DNA of 64,000 nucleotides from Methylobacterium sp. WL119 (GTDB lineage Bacteria > Pseudomonadota > Alphaproteobacteria > Rhizobiales > Beijerinckiaceae): NCBI RefSeq assembly GCF_008039875.1, contig NZ_VRUU01000002.1:1-64000 (forward strand), read 5' to 3'. Below are positions 12,417 through 20,922 of the stretch, one piece after another. The position numbers and the translations under genes are program-made. Numbering within the stretch: the first letter of the stretch is position 1; the number at the start of each line of letters is the position of its first letter. The notes below the pieces were generated by a model, which was given only the letters and a program-made list of their open reading frames with translations, was not told the DNA's origin and did not search any database.

Positions 12417-12833
12417 GTGAACGTCTCGATCCTGCAACCGCTGATCGCTCAGATCGGGCTGATCGTGGCGCTCTACGTCTGGCTGTCCGTGGCGCGCCTG
12501 CGCGCCGTGAGCCGCGGCGAGGTCGCGTACGACGCCTTCGTCCTCGGTCGCGACGAGCCGCGGCCGATCGCGCGGATCACCCGCAACCTCGCCAACCAGT
12601 TCGAGCTGCCGGTGCTGATGGTCGGCTGCGTCGCGCTTCTGGCAGCTTTCGGCGAGGTCGGGCGGTTCGACGTCGCCTGCGCCTGGCTGTTCGTCGCCGG
12701 CCGGGTCGTGCACACGGCGGTGCAGACCCTGACCGACGACGTGAAGCTGCGCGGACGCGTCTTCGGGATCAATTTCGTGGCGTTCCTCGGGATCGCCGGG
12801 CACCTCGGCCTGATCGCCCTGGGGTCGCGGTAG
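12417..12833 (+). CDS. MAPEG family membrane protein
   Basis: 138 residues with four hydrophobic segments and a GTG start preceded by GGAGG at 12406-12410, 6 nt away. The DAFVLGRDEPRPIARITRNLANQFELPVL region fits the MAPEG fold (membrane-associated eicosanoid/glutathione metabolism proteins) through its conserved R-x3-N-x2-E/Q pattern. Bacterial members are mostly of unknown function. Proximity to the exporter upstream suggests a link to detoxification, which is inference only. Confidence 0.75.
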   Translation: MNVSILQPLIAQIGLIVALYVWLSVARLRAVSRGEVAYDAFVLGRDEPRPIARITRNLANQFELPVLMVGCVALLAAFGEVGRFDVACAWLFVAGRVVHTAVQTLTDDVKLRGRVFGINFVAFLGIAGHLGLIALGSR

Positions 12834-12839
12834 GCCGCT

Positions 12840-12855
12840 CGGAGCGCATGCTCCG
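12840..12855. terminator. Short hairpin between convergent genes
   Basis: CGGAGC-GCAT-GCTCCG, a 6-bp stem with a 4-nt loop, lies in the 33-bp gap between the MAPEG gene and the convergent DoxX gene. It is weak and has no T-run. Confidence 0.3.
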
Positions 12856-12866
12856 GCGCGGCCGCC

Positions 12867-13379
12867 TCAGGCGGCCTTGGCCCGGCGCGGCCGGTTTGCG
12901 TTGGCGCTCGCCTTCGGGGCGCCCTTGGCGGCGGGCTTCGCTGCGGGCTTCGCCGCCGGGCGGCCGGTCGCGTCGGCGCGCCAGCCCTGCCAGCTCCAGG
13001 CGCCGGGTCCGGCGAGCGCGTAGATCAGGAAGCCGCCAGCGAGCCCGAGGTCGGCGAGCAGCAGCGTGCGCTCGGCCGCGGCCGCCGGGCCGGAGAACTG
13101 CCAGAAGGCGTGGAGCAGCATCGCCGTGAGGCCGGCGAACCCGGCGAGCGCGACGCCGGTGATCCGCGGCAGCACGCCGACGATCAGCGCGAGCGGCCCG
13201 AACACCTGCACGACGACGGCGAGCGTCGCCACCGCGTTCGGGGCCGGCACGCCGGCGCCGGCCAGCGTCAGCGCGAAACCGGAGACGTTGAGGGCGCGGG
13301 CGATGCCGGTCGGCAGCAGCGCGGCCGCCAGCAGAAGGCGCGCGGCGAGAAGCAGTCCGTCCTGGGCTCGGGCGATCAC
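12867..13379 (-). CDS. DoxX family membrane protein with Lys/Ala tail
   Basis: 170 residues with four predicted membrane helices in the first ~125 residues, in the arrangement of the DoxX family (subunit-like membrane proteins linked to thiol and oxidant homeostasis in some bacteria). The last ~40 residues are a basic low-complexity tail with repeated KPAAKPAAK units ending RPRRAKAA, probably cytoplasmic and possibly able to bind nucleic acid or acidic partners. Such tails are common in high-GC genomes. Function not assigned. Confidence 0.75.
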   Translation of the reverse strand: MIARAQDGLLLAARLLLAAALLPTGIARALNVSGFALTLAGAGVPAPNAVATLAVVVQVFGPLALIVGVLPRITGVALAGFAGLTAMLLHAFWQFSGPAAAAERTLLLADLGLAGGFLIYALAGPGAWSWQGWRADATGRPAAKPAAKPAAKGAPKASANANRPRRAKAA

Positions 13380-13457
13380 GCGTGGTCTCCGGTGGTCTGA
13401 GGCGAGGACGGCATCGTCGTCCGCACCGCTGAAGACCGGGTTAAGTCGCCCCCGCGC

Positions 13458-14732
13458 TCAACCGGAAACGCCGCCGCGGAACAGGCGTCCGCGCTCGGTC
13501 CACGCCACCACGAGGAGCGCGGCCGCGCCGAGCCCGGCATAGCCGAAGGCGATCGGCAGGGTCGTGCCGTCGAAGCACTGGCCGATCGCGAAGCCGCAGA
13601 GCGCGCCGAGGATCGTCGTGTAGAACCCGAGGAACGAGGAGGCCGTGCCGGCGATCGCGCCGAGCGGCTGCAGGGCGAGCGCGTTGAAGTTCGGCATCGC
13701 GAAGCTGATCAGGAACTGGTTGCCGGCGAGCACCGCGAGGAACAGCGCCAGCGGCGGGTGCCCGCCATAGGCGAGCCCGATCGCGACCTGCCCGAGCGCC
13801 ACCGCGACGAAGGCCGTCAGCCCCGCATGCGACAGCGCCCGCATCCCGAGGCGGCCCACCACCCGGGCGTTGACCAGGGTCGCCGCGCCCATGGCGCCCG
13901 CGACCAGCCCGAAGGCCAGGGGGAACAGCGCGCCGAGGTGGTAGAGCCCGGTGTCGAACACCTGCTGGGCCGAGCCGACATAGCCCATGATGCAGCCGGT
14001 GAGCAGGCCGAGGGCGGTGGCGTAGCCGATCGCGACGCGACAGCCGAGCGTGGTCCGCAGGGCCTGCCCCGTCGCGGCGAAGGAGAGCGGCCGGCGGTAT
14101 TCCGGATGCAGCGTCTCGGGCATGCGCGCTAGGAACCAGAGCGCGAGCAGCCCCGCGAGCGCGAGCATCGAGACGAAGACGTAGGTCCAAGAGCCGAGCG
14201 CGAGCATCGCCCCGCCGATCGCCGGCGCGATCATCGGCACGATCAGGAACACCATCATGGTGAAGGACATCACGCTCGCCATCTCGCGCCCGGCGAAGCG
14301 GTCGCGCACGATCGTGGTCGAGAGCACCCGGCCGCCGGCCGCGCCGAGCCCCTGGATCACGCGGGCGGCGAGCAGCCATCCGAACGACGGCGCGACCATC
14401 GCGAGCAGGGTTCCGGTGACGTAGACCAGCAGGCTGCCGATCAGCACGGGACGTCGCCCGAGGGCGTCGGAGACCGGGCCGTAGACGATCTGGGCCGAGC
14501 CGAAGCCGATCATGTAGACGTAGATCAGCCACTGCAGGTGGTTCGGGTCGACGACGCCGAAACGGGCCTGGATCGCCGGGAAGGCCGGCAGCAGGTTGTC
14601 GATCGAGATCGCGGTGACCGCCATCATCAGCGCGACGATCGCCACGAACTCGACGAAGCCCGGCCCGGTCCAGGGACGCGCGCGCGGGATCGCCTGGCCT
14701 TCGGGCGGATGGGGCCGGATCGGTGCTGTCAC
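13458..14732 (-). CDS. MFS multidrug transporter, Bcr/CflA type
   Basis: 424 residues with 12 membrane helices. The SIDNLLPAFPAI segment in helix 1 and GPVSDALGRRPVLIGSLLVY (motif A loop) identify the Bcr/CflA (DHA1) subfamily, which exports drugs in exchange for protons. RVIQGLGAAGGRVLSTTIVRD corresponds to the conserved helix 4 region. It is the second exporter within 4 kb, on the opposite strand to the DHA2-type one. The 78-bp gap to DoxX suggests independent transcription or a loose operon. Confidence 0.88.
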   Translation of the reverse strand: MTAPIRPHPPEGQAIPRARPWTGPGFVEFVAIVALMMAVTAISIDNLLPAFPAIQARFGVVDPNHLQWLIYVYMIGFGSAQIVYGPVSDALGRRPVLIGSLLVYVTGTLLAMVAPSFGWLLAARVIQGLGAAGGRVLSTTIVRDRFAGREMASVMSFTMMVFLIVPMIAPAIGGAMLALGSWTYVFVSMLALAGLLALWFLARMPETLHPEYRRPLSFAATGQALRTTLGCRVAIGYATALGLLTGCIMGYVGSAQQVFDTGLYHLGALFPLAFGLVAGAMGAATLVNARVVGRLGMRALSHAGLTAFVAVALGQVAIGLAYGGHPPLALFLAVLAGNQFLISFAMPNFNALALQPLGAIAGTASSFLGFYTTILGALCGFAIGQCFDGTTLPIAFGYAGLGAAALLVVAWTERGRLFRGGVSG

Positions 14733-14863
14733 GGGAACGCCCTTGGCGGCGCGGGAACACCTCCGACGGGAAGGGCCGCACGGGCCGCCTCATCGGGGTG
14801 GTTCGCGGCGGGGATGTGGCCGGCGCATGCACGGGACGCCGAGGAGATCCCCCGCCGGCTGCT

Positions 14864-14888
14864 GGAACGGAAACGGCCTAGCTTCGTT
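14864..14888 (+). promoter_or_regulatory. EcfG-type general stress promoter upstream of the YqaE gene
   Basis: GGAAC at 14864-14868 and CGTT at 14885-14888 are separated by exactly 16 nt, matching the alphaproteobacterial sigma-EcfG consensus (GGAAC-N16/17-CGTT) of the PhyR-NepR regulon. The -10 element ends 35 nt before the GTG start. The match is seen; use in vivo is inferred. Confidence 0.75.
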
Positions 14889-14923
14889 GCATCGCCAACA
14901 CTCGCTGCATACCCGGAGTTCCC

Positions 14924-15097
14924 GTGTCGACGCTCGTCCGCATCCTTCTCGCGATCTTCCTGCCGCCGATCGCCGTGCTCGTGACCAACGGCATCGGCCT
15001 GCAGTTCCTCCTCAATATCGTCCTAACGCTGATGTTCGGCCTGCCCGGCATGATCCACGCGCTCTGGCTGATGAACCGCGACCGCCCTCTGCTCTGA
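14924..15097 (+). CDS. YqaE/Pmp3 family membrane peptide (57 aa)
   Basis: 57 residues with a GTG start preceded by CGGAG. LLAIFLPPIAVLVTNGIG is the signature of the UPF0057/Pmp3/YqaE family, followed by a second membrane helix ending IHALWLM. These tiny two-helix plasma-membrane proteins are induced by salt, cold or general stress and affect membrane potential in yeast and plants. An EcfG-type promoter lies just upstream, in keeping with stress control. A strong palindromic terminator follows. Confidence 0.88.
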   Translation: MSTLVRILLAIFLPPIAVLVTNGIGLQFLLNIVLTLMFGLPGMIHALWLMNRDRPLL

Positions 15098-15110
15098 GCG
15101 GCATCGCCGA

Positions 15111-15154
15111 AACGAAGACAGCCGCCGGTCGCGCGACCGGCGGCTGTCTTCGTT
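15111..15154. terminator. Perfect 44-nt palindrome, bidirectional terminator
   Basis: Twenty-nt arms (AACGAAGACAGCCGCCGGTC and its exact complement) surround a self-complementary GCGC. It lies between the stops of the YqaE gene (15097) and the convergent L,D-transpeptidase (15177). The A/T-bearing base and GC-rich top fit a terminator for both strands. Confidence 0.8.
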
Positions 15155-15176
15155 CGACCGAGCGCGTCGCGATCGG

Positions 15177-16670
15177 TCAGGGCTTCTCGGGCTTGTCCGT
15201 CCGAAGCGCGGTCGTCGTCACCTTGCGCACTGGGCGCGGCGCGGCGTGAGCCACCTTGACGGTCTGCGCGGCGACCTTCACCGGCTCGGCGACGACCGCG
15301 TCCGCCGTCGGCGTCGCGGGTGTCGGCGTCGCGTCCTTGTCGAAGACCTTGCCGAGCAGCGTCCGGTAGGTGCTCGGATCGTCGTCAGCGCCGGCGACCG
15401 TGATCCGCGCCGGCTTGGCCTTCGCGGCTTCCTTGACCCCATCGTCGCTGGGGTCGGGCTGCTTGGCCATCAGCGTCCGCGTGCCGGGCTTCATCGCGTC
15501 GGGCTTGGCCGTGCCGGGCTTGCCCGCATCCGCCTTGCCGCCCTTGGCGAGGGCTGACGCCGCGGCCTTGGTCGGGATCGGCGCCTCGGGCGCGGCGGCG
15601 AGCATCACCGGACGGCCCTTGGCGTCGACCTCGATCTCGCGCGGGCCGGCAGCCAGGCTCTCCGGCCGGCTGACGTCGCCGAGGTTGTGTCGGCCGTAAT
15701 CCTTGGCGCTGTAGGGCAGCTCGGTCTCGGTGCCGCCGAGGTTGGCGAAGGCGGTGGTCTGCTCGGCGCGGAACACCGGGTTGCCGCCGCCGTCGTCGTA
15801 GACCACCCGCGTCGCCGGCGTGCCCTTGGCGACGAGCTCGGCGATCTCCTGGTTGTCGTGGGTGCGCTTCTCGGCGACGAGCGGATCGACCTTCGGCGTG
15901 CACGAGCCGGCGGCGGCATCCGCGCCGCCGAATACGTACTTGGTGCCGCACACCCCGACCTTCGGCTCGTCGCGCAGGGCTTCGAAATAGTCGGCGCCTT
16001 CCTTGAGGTTGCGCCAAAACGGGGCGTTCGGGTCGTTCCGGTACTTGGCCATGTTTTGTGCCGTCATCCGGAACGGATACGACTGGAACTGGAACGCGCG
16101 CTGGCCGCCGGCGAAGGCCTCGCGCGCGACCGCGTAGATCTCCGACATCGATGCGTCTGTCATCGCGAAGCACCCGGCCGACGAGCAGGTGCCGTGGACC
16201 ATCAGGTAGTTGCCGGTGCTGCCGTTCGCCCGGTCGTAGGCGTTCGGGAAACCGGTGTCGAAGGAAAGGTAGTAGGACGAGTTCGGGTTCATCTGGCCCG
16301 GGGTGATCGTGTAGAATCCCTCCGGCGCCTGGCGATCGCCCTGCTTGCGCTTGGGCCCGAGCTGGCCCGACCAACGGCAGATCGGATAGATCTTCAGGAG
16401 CCCGTAGCGACCGTCGGTCCCGCGCTTCCACACCTCCATCTCCGCTTCCTTCTTGTAGGCGCGGATCAGGATCGGGTCGCTCTGCTGCATCCCCTTGGTC
16501 TGCATCAGGGACAGGGTCTGGGGCGGGATCGGCGTGAGCGAGCGCGTCGAGGCGCCGTTGATCATCCCGTCCTGGCAGCCGCCGAGGGACAGGGCGGCCG
16601 CGACGGCCACGGGCGCGATCAGGCGGGACGCTCTGTGGAGACTTGCAACGGCGAACCGGCGCACAGCCAT
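15177..16670 (-). CDS. L,D-transpeptidase lipoprotein (YafK/YkuD type)
   Basis: 497 residues. The N-terminal signal peptide ends ALSLGGC (lipidated Cys near residue 32). The catalytic YkuD motif is HGTCSSAGCFAM, where the second Cys is the nucleophile that cross-links meso-diaminopimelate residues or anchors proteins to peptidoglycan. The domain is of the YafK/DpaA subtype, so it may instead cut such links. After the ~260-residue catalytic part comes a long region rich in Lys, Ala and Pro, including repeated KPGT/KPDA units, ending in a basic tail. That tail is unusual and could contact the wall or membrane. It probably acts in the periplasm. Confidence 0.85.
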   Translation of the reverse strand: MAVRRFAVASLHRASRLIAPVAVAAALSLGGCQDGMINGASTRSLTPIPPQTLSLMQTKGMQQSDPILIRAYKKEAEMEVWKRGTDGRYGLLKIYPICRWSGQLGPKRKQGDRQAPEGFYTITPGQMNPNSSYYLSFDTGFPNAYDRANGSTGNYLMVHGTCSSAGCFAMTDASMSEIYAVAREAFAGGQRAFQFQSYPFRMTAQNMAKYRNDPNAPFWRNLKEGADYFEALRDEPKVGVCGTKYVFGGADAAAGSCTPKVDPLVAEKRTHDNQEIAELVAKGTPATRVVYDDGGGNPVFRAEQTTAFANLGGTETELPYSAKDYGRHNLGDVSRPESLAAGPREIEVDAKGRPVMLAAAPEAPIPTKAAASALAKGGKADAGKPGTAKPDAMKPGTRTLMAKQPDPSDDGVKEAAKAKPARITVAGADDDPSTYRTLLGKVFDKDATPTPATPTADAVVAEPVKVAAQTVKVAHAAPRPVRKVTTTALRTDKPEKP

Positions 16671-16822
16671 GGGGGAACCTCGTCCTCGAACACACCGCGC
16701 GCGGGCCTTGTCGGCAGCCGTCGTGCGTCACTCCCCCACTCTCTAGCTTTGGTAAGCTTACGCCTCCGTTACCGCAAGGATCCGCCCCCCGCCCCACTCG
16801 GCGCCACCGGCCCCGATGTGGA

Positions 16823-17572
16823 TCACGGGGACGGGCGCAGGGTGCGCCGCGACTCCGCCGCGATCAGGTCGACGAGGAACGCGTCGTCGACCGGATCGGC
16901 CAGGCGCAAACCGACTGATGCGGAAGGGGTTTCCACCGTCAGCCAGCGCAGGTCGGGGCGCGTCGGCTCGGCCGCCACGACGCGCCTCGCGGGGCTTCCC
17001 GGCACGTGCTGCAAAAAGGTTAAATGGTTCCCCGATCCTCGCTGTGCCAAAATGTCACAAATGCCGTAGGCGACCTCGGGCGGCGTGTGGAGGTGGGTCA
17101 ACAGCCAGAATTGGTTCTCGGCGACGGGGTTCGACAGCGCGATCCGCAGGCGGCGGACCCCTTCGGCGAGGAAGCGGTAGTCGGCCTCGTCCGAGGCCGG
17201 GTCGTGGTGGTTGAAGACGCATGCGAGCCCGTAGCGCTCGCGATACAGCCGGTGGCGCCCGCGCCAGATGCCCTCGCCCTGCCGCTCGTCCAGGGGGATG
17301 GTCTCGAGCTGCGATCGATCCAGGAGCGCGGCGAAGTCGTCGGCGAGGCAGTCGCGAACCATCCCCGGCATGGTGAAGATCCAGTCGAACGGCCCCGACC
17401 AGGTACGCAACCCGAGCGTCTTCAGCACGTGCGCCATCTGGCAATGGGCGCCCAGGGAGACGTGGTTGACCGGGCCGGGCTCGCGCTCGCTGCCGAGCAG
17501 GCCGCCGAGCCTGCGTCCGAGCCCGCGCAGGAAGCCGGTGCCGTAGGGGCCGCCGGGTTCCGGCCGGCTCAC
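16823..17572 (-). CDS. DUF1796 putative papain-like cysteine peptidase
   Basis: 249 residues. The N-terminal motif NHVSLGAHCQMAHVLKTLG followed by SGPFDWIF is typical of DUF1796, a family predicted to have a papain-like fold with the SLGxxC cysteine as nucleophile. FNHHDPASDEADY could supply the His. The GTG start overlaps the accA stop as GTGA, so translation is coupled to accA. A second protein with the same module is encoded at 46795-47934. Substrate and role are unknown, and peptidase activity is a family prediction only. Confidence 0.7.
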   Translation of the reverse strand: MSRPEPGGPYGTGFLRGLGRRLGGLLGSEREPGPVNHVSLGAHCQMAHVLKTLGLRTWSGPFDWIFTMPGMVRDCLADDFAALLDRSQLETIPLDERQGEGIWRGRHRLYRERYGLACVFNHHDPASDEADYRFLAEGVRRLRIALSNPVAENQFWLLTHLHTPPEVAYGICDILAQRGSGNHLTFLQHVPGSPARRVVAAEPTRPDLRWLTVETPSASVGLRLADPVDDAFLVDLIAAESRRTLRPSP

Positions 17573-18522
17573 AGGCGCCGGCCGATCTCGAGGAACTTGC
17601 GGGCGCGGCGGTCGCGGATCTCGTCGGGGGCCACGCCGTCGAACTCGGCCAGCGCGCCGGCCAGGGCGTCGCCCGCCGCGGCGATGGCGCCGGCGCGGTC
17701 GCGGTGGGCGCCGCCGGTCGCCTCGGGGACGATGGTGTCGATGATGCCGAGCCGCATCAGGTCCTGCGCGGTGATCTTCATGGCGGTGGCGGCGTCGGGC
17801 GCACGGCCCTGGTCGCGCCACAGGATCGAGGCCGCGCCCTCGGGCGAGATCACGCCGTAGATCGCGTGCTCCATCATCAGGACGCGGTTGGCGGTGGCGA
17901 GCGCGATGGCGCCGCCCGACCCGCCCTCCCCGATCACCAGCGCGACGTTCGCCACGCCGAGGCCGAGGCAGGCCTCCGTCGAGCGGGCGATGGCCTCGGC
18001 TTGGCCGCGCTCCTCGGCCTCGATGCCGGGGAAGGCGCCGGCGGTGTCGACGAAGGCCAGAACCGGCAGCCCGAAGCGGTCGGCGAGCTCCATCAGGCGC
18101 ACCGCCTTGCGGTAGCCTTCCGGGCGGGCCATCCCGAAATTGTGCCGCAGGCGCGTCTCGGTGGTCGCGCACTTCTCCTGGCCGAGCACGCAGACCGGCC
18201 GGCCGCGGAAGCGACCCATGCCGCCGACGATCGCCGCGTCCTCGCCGAAGCCGCGGTCGCCGGCCATCGGCGTGAAATCCTCGATCAGCCCGGTGCAGTA
18301 GTCGACGAAGTGCGGCCGCTGCGGATGCCGGGCGACCTGGGTCTTCTGCCAGGGGGTGAGGTTGGCGTAGATCTCGGCCAGCGCCTGCGCCGCCTTCGCC
18401 TCCAGCCGCCCGACCTCCTCGCTGATCGCGACGGCGCCGTCGCGGGCGCCGACGGCGCGGAGTTCCTCCAGCTTCGCCTCAAGCTCGGCCACGGGCTTCT
18501 CGAAATCGAGGTAGGAGCGCAT
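17569..18522 (-). CDS. accA: Acetyl-CoA carboxylase carboxyltransferase, alpha subunit
   Basis: 317 residues. The subunit transfers the carboxyl group from biotin to acetyl-CoA, making malonyl-CoA for fatty-acid synthesis. MRSYLDFEKPV is the typical N-terminus. The carboxyltransferase core includes GQEKCATTETRLRHNFGMA, FVDTAGAFPGIEAEERGQ and VIGEGGSGGAIALA. The reading frame could start 51 codons earlier, but that extension has no family similarity. Its stop overlaps the start of the DUF1796 gene by 4 nt. The partner accD is not in the window. Confidence 0.95.
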   Translation of the reverse strand: MRSYLDFEKPVAELEAKLEELRAVGARDGAVAISEEVGRLEAKAAQALAEIYANLTPWQKTQVARHPQRPHFVDYCTGLIEDFTPMAGDRGFGEDAAIVGGMGRFRGRPVCVLGQEKCATTETRLRHNFGMARPEGYRKAVRLMELADRFGLPVLAFVDTAGAFPGIEAEERGQAEAIARSTEACLGLGVANVALVIGEGGSGGAIALATANRVLMMEHAIYGVISPEGAASILWRDQGRAPDAATAMKITAQDLMRLGIIDTIVPEATGGAHRDRAGAIAAAGDALAGALAEFDGVAPDEIRDRRARKFLEIGRRL

Positions 18523-18709
18523 CGCCGCCATCGTCGTCACAGTACTCCCATCCGAAGGCCGGTGCGGCTGCGGCGCTGGTGCCGAAGGCCCCGGCCGCGA
18601 ACGGCGCAGGGTGTTGGCGAAGCGCGGACGGGTGTCAACCGGCGGACCTTCGCCGCAGGGATGCGTCCGTTCCAAGCGTGCGCGCCGAATCCGGCGACGA
18701 TCGGACGGG

Positions 18710-20083
18710 TCAGGCCGCCTGGGCCTCGACGCGGTTCCGCCCCAGCGCCTTGGCGCGGTAGAGCGCGAGGTCGGCGCGCTTCAGCATCTCGCCGGGGCCG
18801 ACATCCTCGGGCTGACGGGTCGCGACGCCGATCGACACGGTGACGGGGACGCTGCGTGTGTCGCGATGGATCGAGAACGGCATGCCCTCGATCCGCTCGC
18901 GGATGCGCTCGGCGATGGCGTGGGCCTCGGCGAGGCCGGCATCGGGCAGGATGATGACCACCTCCTCGCCGCCGTAGCGGGCGACGATGTCGATGGTGCG
19001 GGTGTGCAGGCGGACGCGGTCGGCGAAGGTGCGCAGCACCTCGTCGCCGGCTTCGTGGCCGTGGGTGTCGTTGATCGCCTTGAAGTGATCGATGTCGAGG
19101 ATCAGCCCGGCGACCGGGCGCTCGCGCAGCCGCGGATCGGAGAACAGGCCGGCGAGGTGGTTGTCGAGGTAGCGCCGGTTGTGCAGTCCGGTGAGCCCGT
19201 CGGTGACGGCCATCTCCATCGACGCCTGCACCGCGCTGCGCAGAACCTCGGAGAATCGCTTGCGGCGGATCTGGGTGCGGACCCGCGCGACCAGCTCGTT
19301 GCGGTCGATCGGGCGGAGCAGGTAGTCGTGGACACCGAAATCGAGGCCGCGCACGATGCGGGCGCGGTCATGCGCCTCGGCCAGCATGATCAGCGGCACC
19401 TGCCGGGTCCGCTCCAGGTTGCGCAGCTGGCTGCACAGGCGCAGCCCGTCGAAGCCCTCGAGGTCGAGGCTGACCAGGACGAGGTCGAAGCCGCCCTCGG
19501 CCGCCACGTGGATCGCCGCCTGCGGATCGGTCTCGAGCGTGACCGCGTGGAACTGGCCGAGCGCCGCCGCCATCCGCTCGGCCGAGCCGCGCCGATCCTC
19601 GACCAGCAGCAGGCTGGCGTTGAGGCCGGTCTCGGCGGTGGCGAGCGCCAGCGGGTCGCCCATGCCGAACTCGCGCGAGGCGAGCGCGCGGCTGCGCAGC
19701 TCGTCGGTCACGGCCTTCAGGCGCACGAGGCTGCGGACGCGGCTGAACAGCGCGGTGTCGTCGATCGGCTTGGTCAGGAAATCGTCGGCGCCGGCGTCGA
19801 GGCCCTTCAGGCGGTCCGAGGGTTGGTCGAGGGCCGTGACCATCACCACCGGCAGGTGCGCGGTGAGCGGGTTGTTCTTGAGGATGCGGCAGACCTCGAA
19901 CCCGTCCATGCCGGGCATCATCACGTCGAGGAGGACGAGGTCGCACAGGCCCTTCTCGCAGATCGCGATCGCGTCCGGGCCGTTCATGGCCGCGACGGTG
20001 TCGAAGTATTCCAGCGCGAGCTTCGTTTCGAGAAGCTTCACGTTCGGGAAGAGGTCGTCGACGATCAGGACGCGGGCCGACAT
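18710..20083 (-). CDS. pleD: PleD-like response regulator and diguanylate cyclase
   Basis: 457 residues: receiver domain 1 with phospho-acceptor Asp53 in LLDVMMPG, a second receiver-like domain around residues 155-275, and a C-terminal GGDEF domain making cyclic di-GMP. The inhibitory site RTID sits before the active-site loop, which reads GGEEV, so the usual last Phe is Val. In Caulobacter, PleD drives the swarmer-to-stalked transition. It lies 61 bp downstream of divK on the same strand, the standard alphaproteobacterial arrangement. The start at MSARVLIVDD is chosen over four extra codons. Confidence 0.95.
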   Translation of the reverse strand: MSARVLIVDDLFPNVKLLETKLALEYFDTVAAMNGPDAIAICEKGLCDLVLLDVMMPGMDGFEVCRILKNNPLTAHLPVVMVTALDQPSDRLKGLDAGADDFLTKPIDDTALFSRVRSLVRLKAVTDELRSRALASREFGMGDPLALATAETGLNASLLLVEDRRGSAERMAAALGQFHAVTLETDPQAAIHVAAEGGFDLVLVSLDLEGFDGLRLCSQLRNLERTRQVPLIMLAEAHDRARIVRGLDFGVHDYLLRPIDRNELVARVRTQIRRKRFSEVLRSAVQASMEMAVTDGLTGLHNRRYLDNHLAGLFSDPRLRERPVAGLILDIDHFKAINDTHGHEAGDEVLRTFADRVRLHTRTIDIVARYGGEEVVIILPDAGLAEAHAIAERIRERIEGMPFSIHRDTRSVPVTVSIGVATRQPEDVGPGEMLKRADLALYRAKALGRNRVEAQAA

Positions 20084-20144
20084 CGTTCCTCGCACAAGGT
20101 TTCAGCGGGCGATCGCAGGCGCCGTCGAGGGCTCGATCCGGACC

Positions 20145-20516
20145 TTACTTGTCGGCAAGATACGTGCGAACCGTTGCCAAAAACTTCGCGACGGAGATCG
20201 GTTTGGACAAATATGCCTCGCAACCGCCCTCGAGAATGCGTTCCTCGTCCCCCTTCATGGCGAAGGCGGTGATGGCGACGACGGGAATGTGCTTGAGGTC
20301 GTCGTCCTCCTTGAGCCACTTGGTCACCTCGAGCCCCGAAACCTCGGGAAGCTGGATGTCCATCAGGATCAGGTCGGGATGGTGGGCACGCGCGAGCTCG
20401 ATCGCCTCGATGCCGTTGGCCGTCTTGAGGGTCGCGTAACCGTGGGCCTCCAACAAGTCGTTGAAGAGCTTCATGTTCAGTTCGTTGTCCTCGACGATCA
20501 ACACCGTTTTCGTCAT
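20145..20516 (-). CDS. divK: Single-domain response regulator DivK
   Basis: 123 residues comprising only a receiver domain: acidic VEDN at the N-terminus, phospho-acceptor Asp53 in [13 protein letters not shown], the switch Thr in [13 protein letters not shown] and the conserved Lys in YLSKPIS. DivK controls the polar kinase network and CtrA activity in alphaproteobacterial cell cycles. An ATG at 20516 is used; a GTG one codon earlier is possible. It is divergent from the DUF3572 gene with a 73-bp shared promoter region. Confidence 0.96.
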   Translation of the reverse strand: MTKTVLIVEDNELNMKLFNDLLEAHGYATLKTANGIEAIELARAHHPDLILMDIQLPEVSGLEVTKWLKEDDDLKHIPVVAITAFAMKGDEERILEGGCEAYLSKPISVAKFLATVRTYLADK

Positions 20517-20589
20517 CACGCTTCGATCCCGGTGCCGCCGCGCGTCCTTTACGGGACGTTACCCGACCTCACGCCTTTGTAAGCGACAG

Positions 20590-20907
20590 ATGTTGATGAA
20601 TCGCAAATCACTTCAAGACGATGGGTCGACGCGAGCCACCGCCGCCGACCACAACCTGGCCGTCGACGTGCTCGGCTGGATGGTCGCCGACGAGGACCGC
20701 CTGTTCCCGTTCCTCAACGCGACCGGGCTGTCGCCCGAGGACGTCCGCGCGTCGCTGTCCGACCCGGCCTTCCTCGTCGGCGTGCTCGACCACGTCATGG
20801 GCGACGAGCCGGTGCTGCTCGCCTGCGCGCAGGGGCTCGACATCAAGCCCGAGCGCATCGCGGCGGCGTGGCGACGGCTCTCGCCGCAACAATCCGACGA
20901 GTTCTAA
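20590..20907 (+). CDS. DUF3572 family protein
   Basis: 105 residues, acidic and mostly helical, with LAVDVLGWMVADEDRLFPFL, which I recognise as the DUF3572 signature of small alphaproteobacterial proteins. The gene is almost always found divergent from divK, as here, suggesting a cell-cycle-linked role, but no function is established. ATG codons at 20590 and 20596 are both possible. It converges on the EipB gene with a 15-bp gap. Confidence 0.8.
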   Translation: MLMNRKSLQDDGSTRATAADHNLAVDVLGWMVADEDRLFPFLNATGLSPEDVRASLSDPAFLVGVLDHVMGDEPVLLACAQGLDIKPERIAAAWRRLSPQQSDEF

Positions 20908-20922
20908 AGGGCCGCGTGCCGG

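Noticed and set aside
10768..16774. Identical CGTTACCG octamers upstream of the DUF3313 lipoprotein and the L,D-transpeptidase
   Set aside because: A third copy occurs inside a gene near 48780, and about two to three copies are expected by chance at this composition, so no shared regulon can be claimed.
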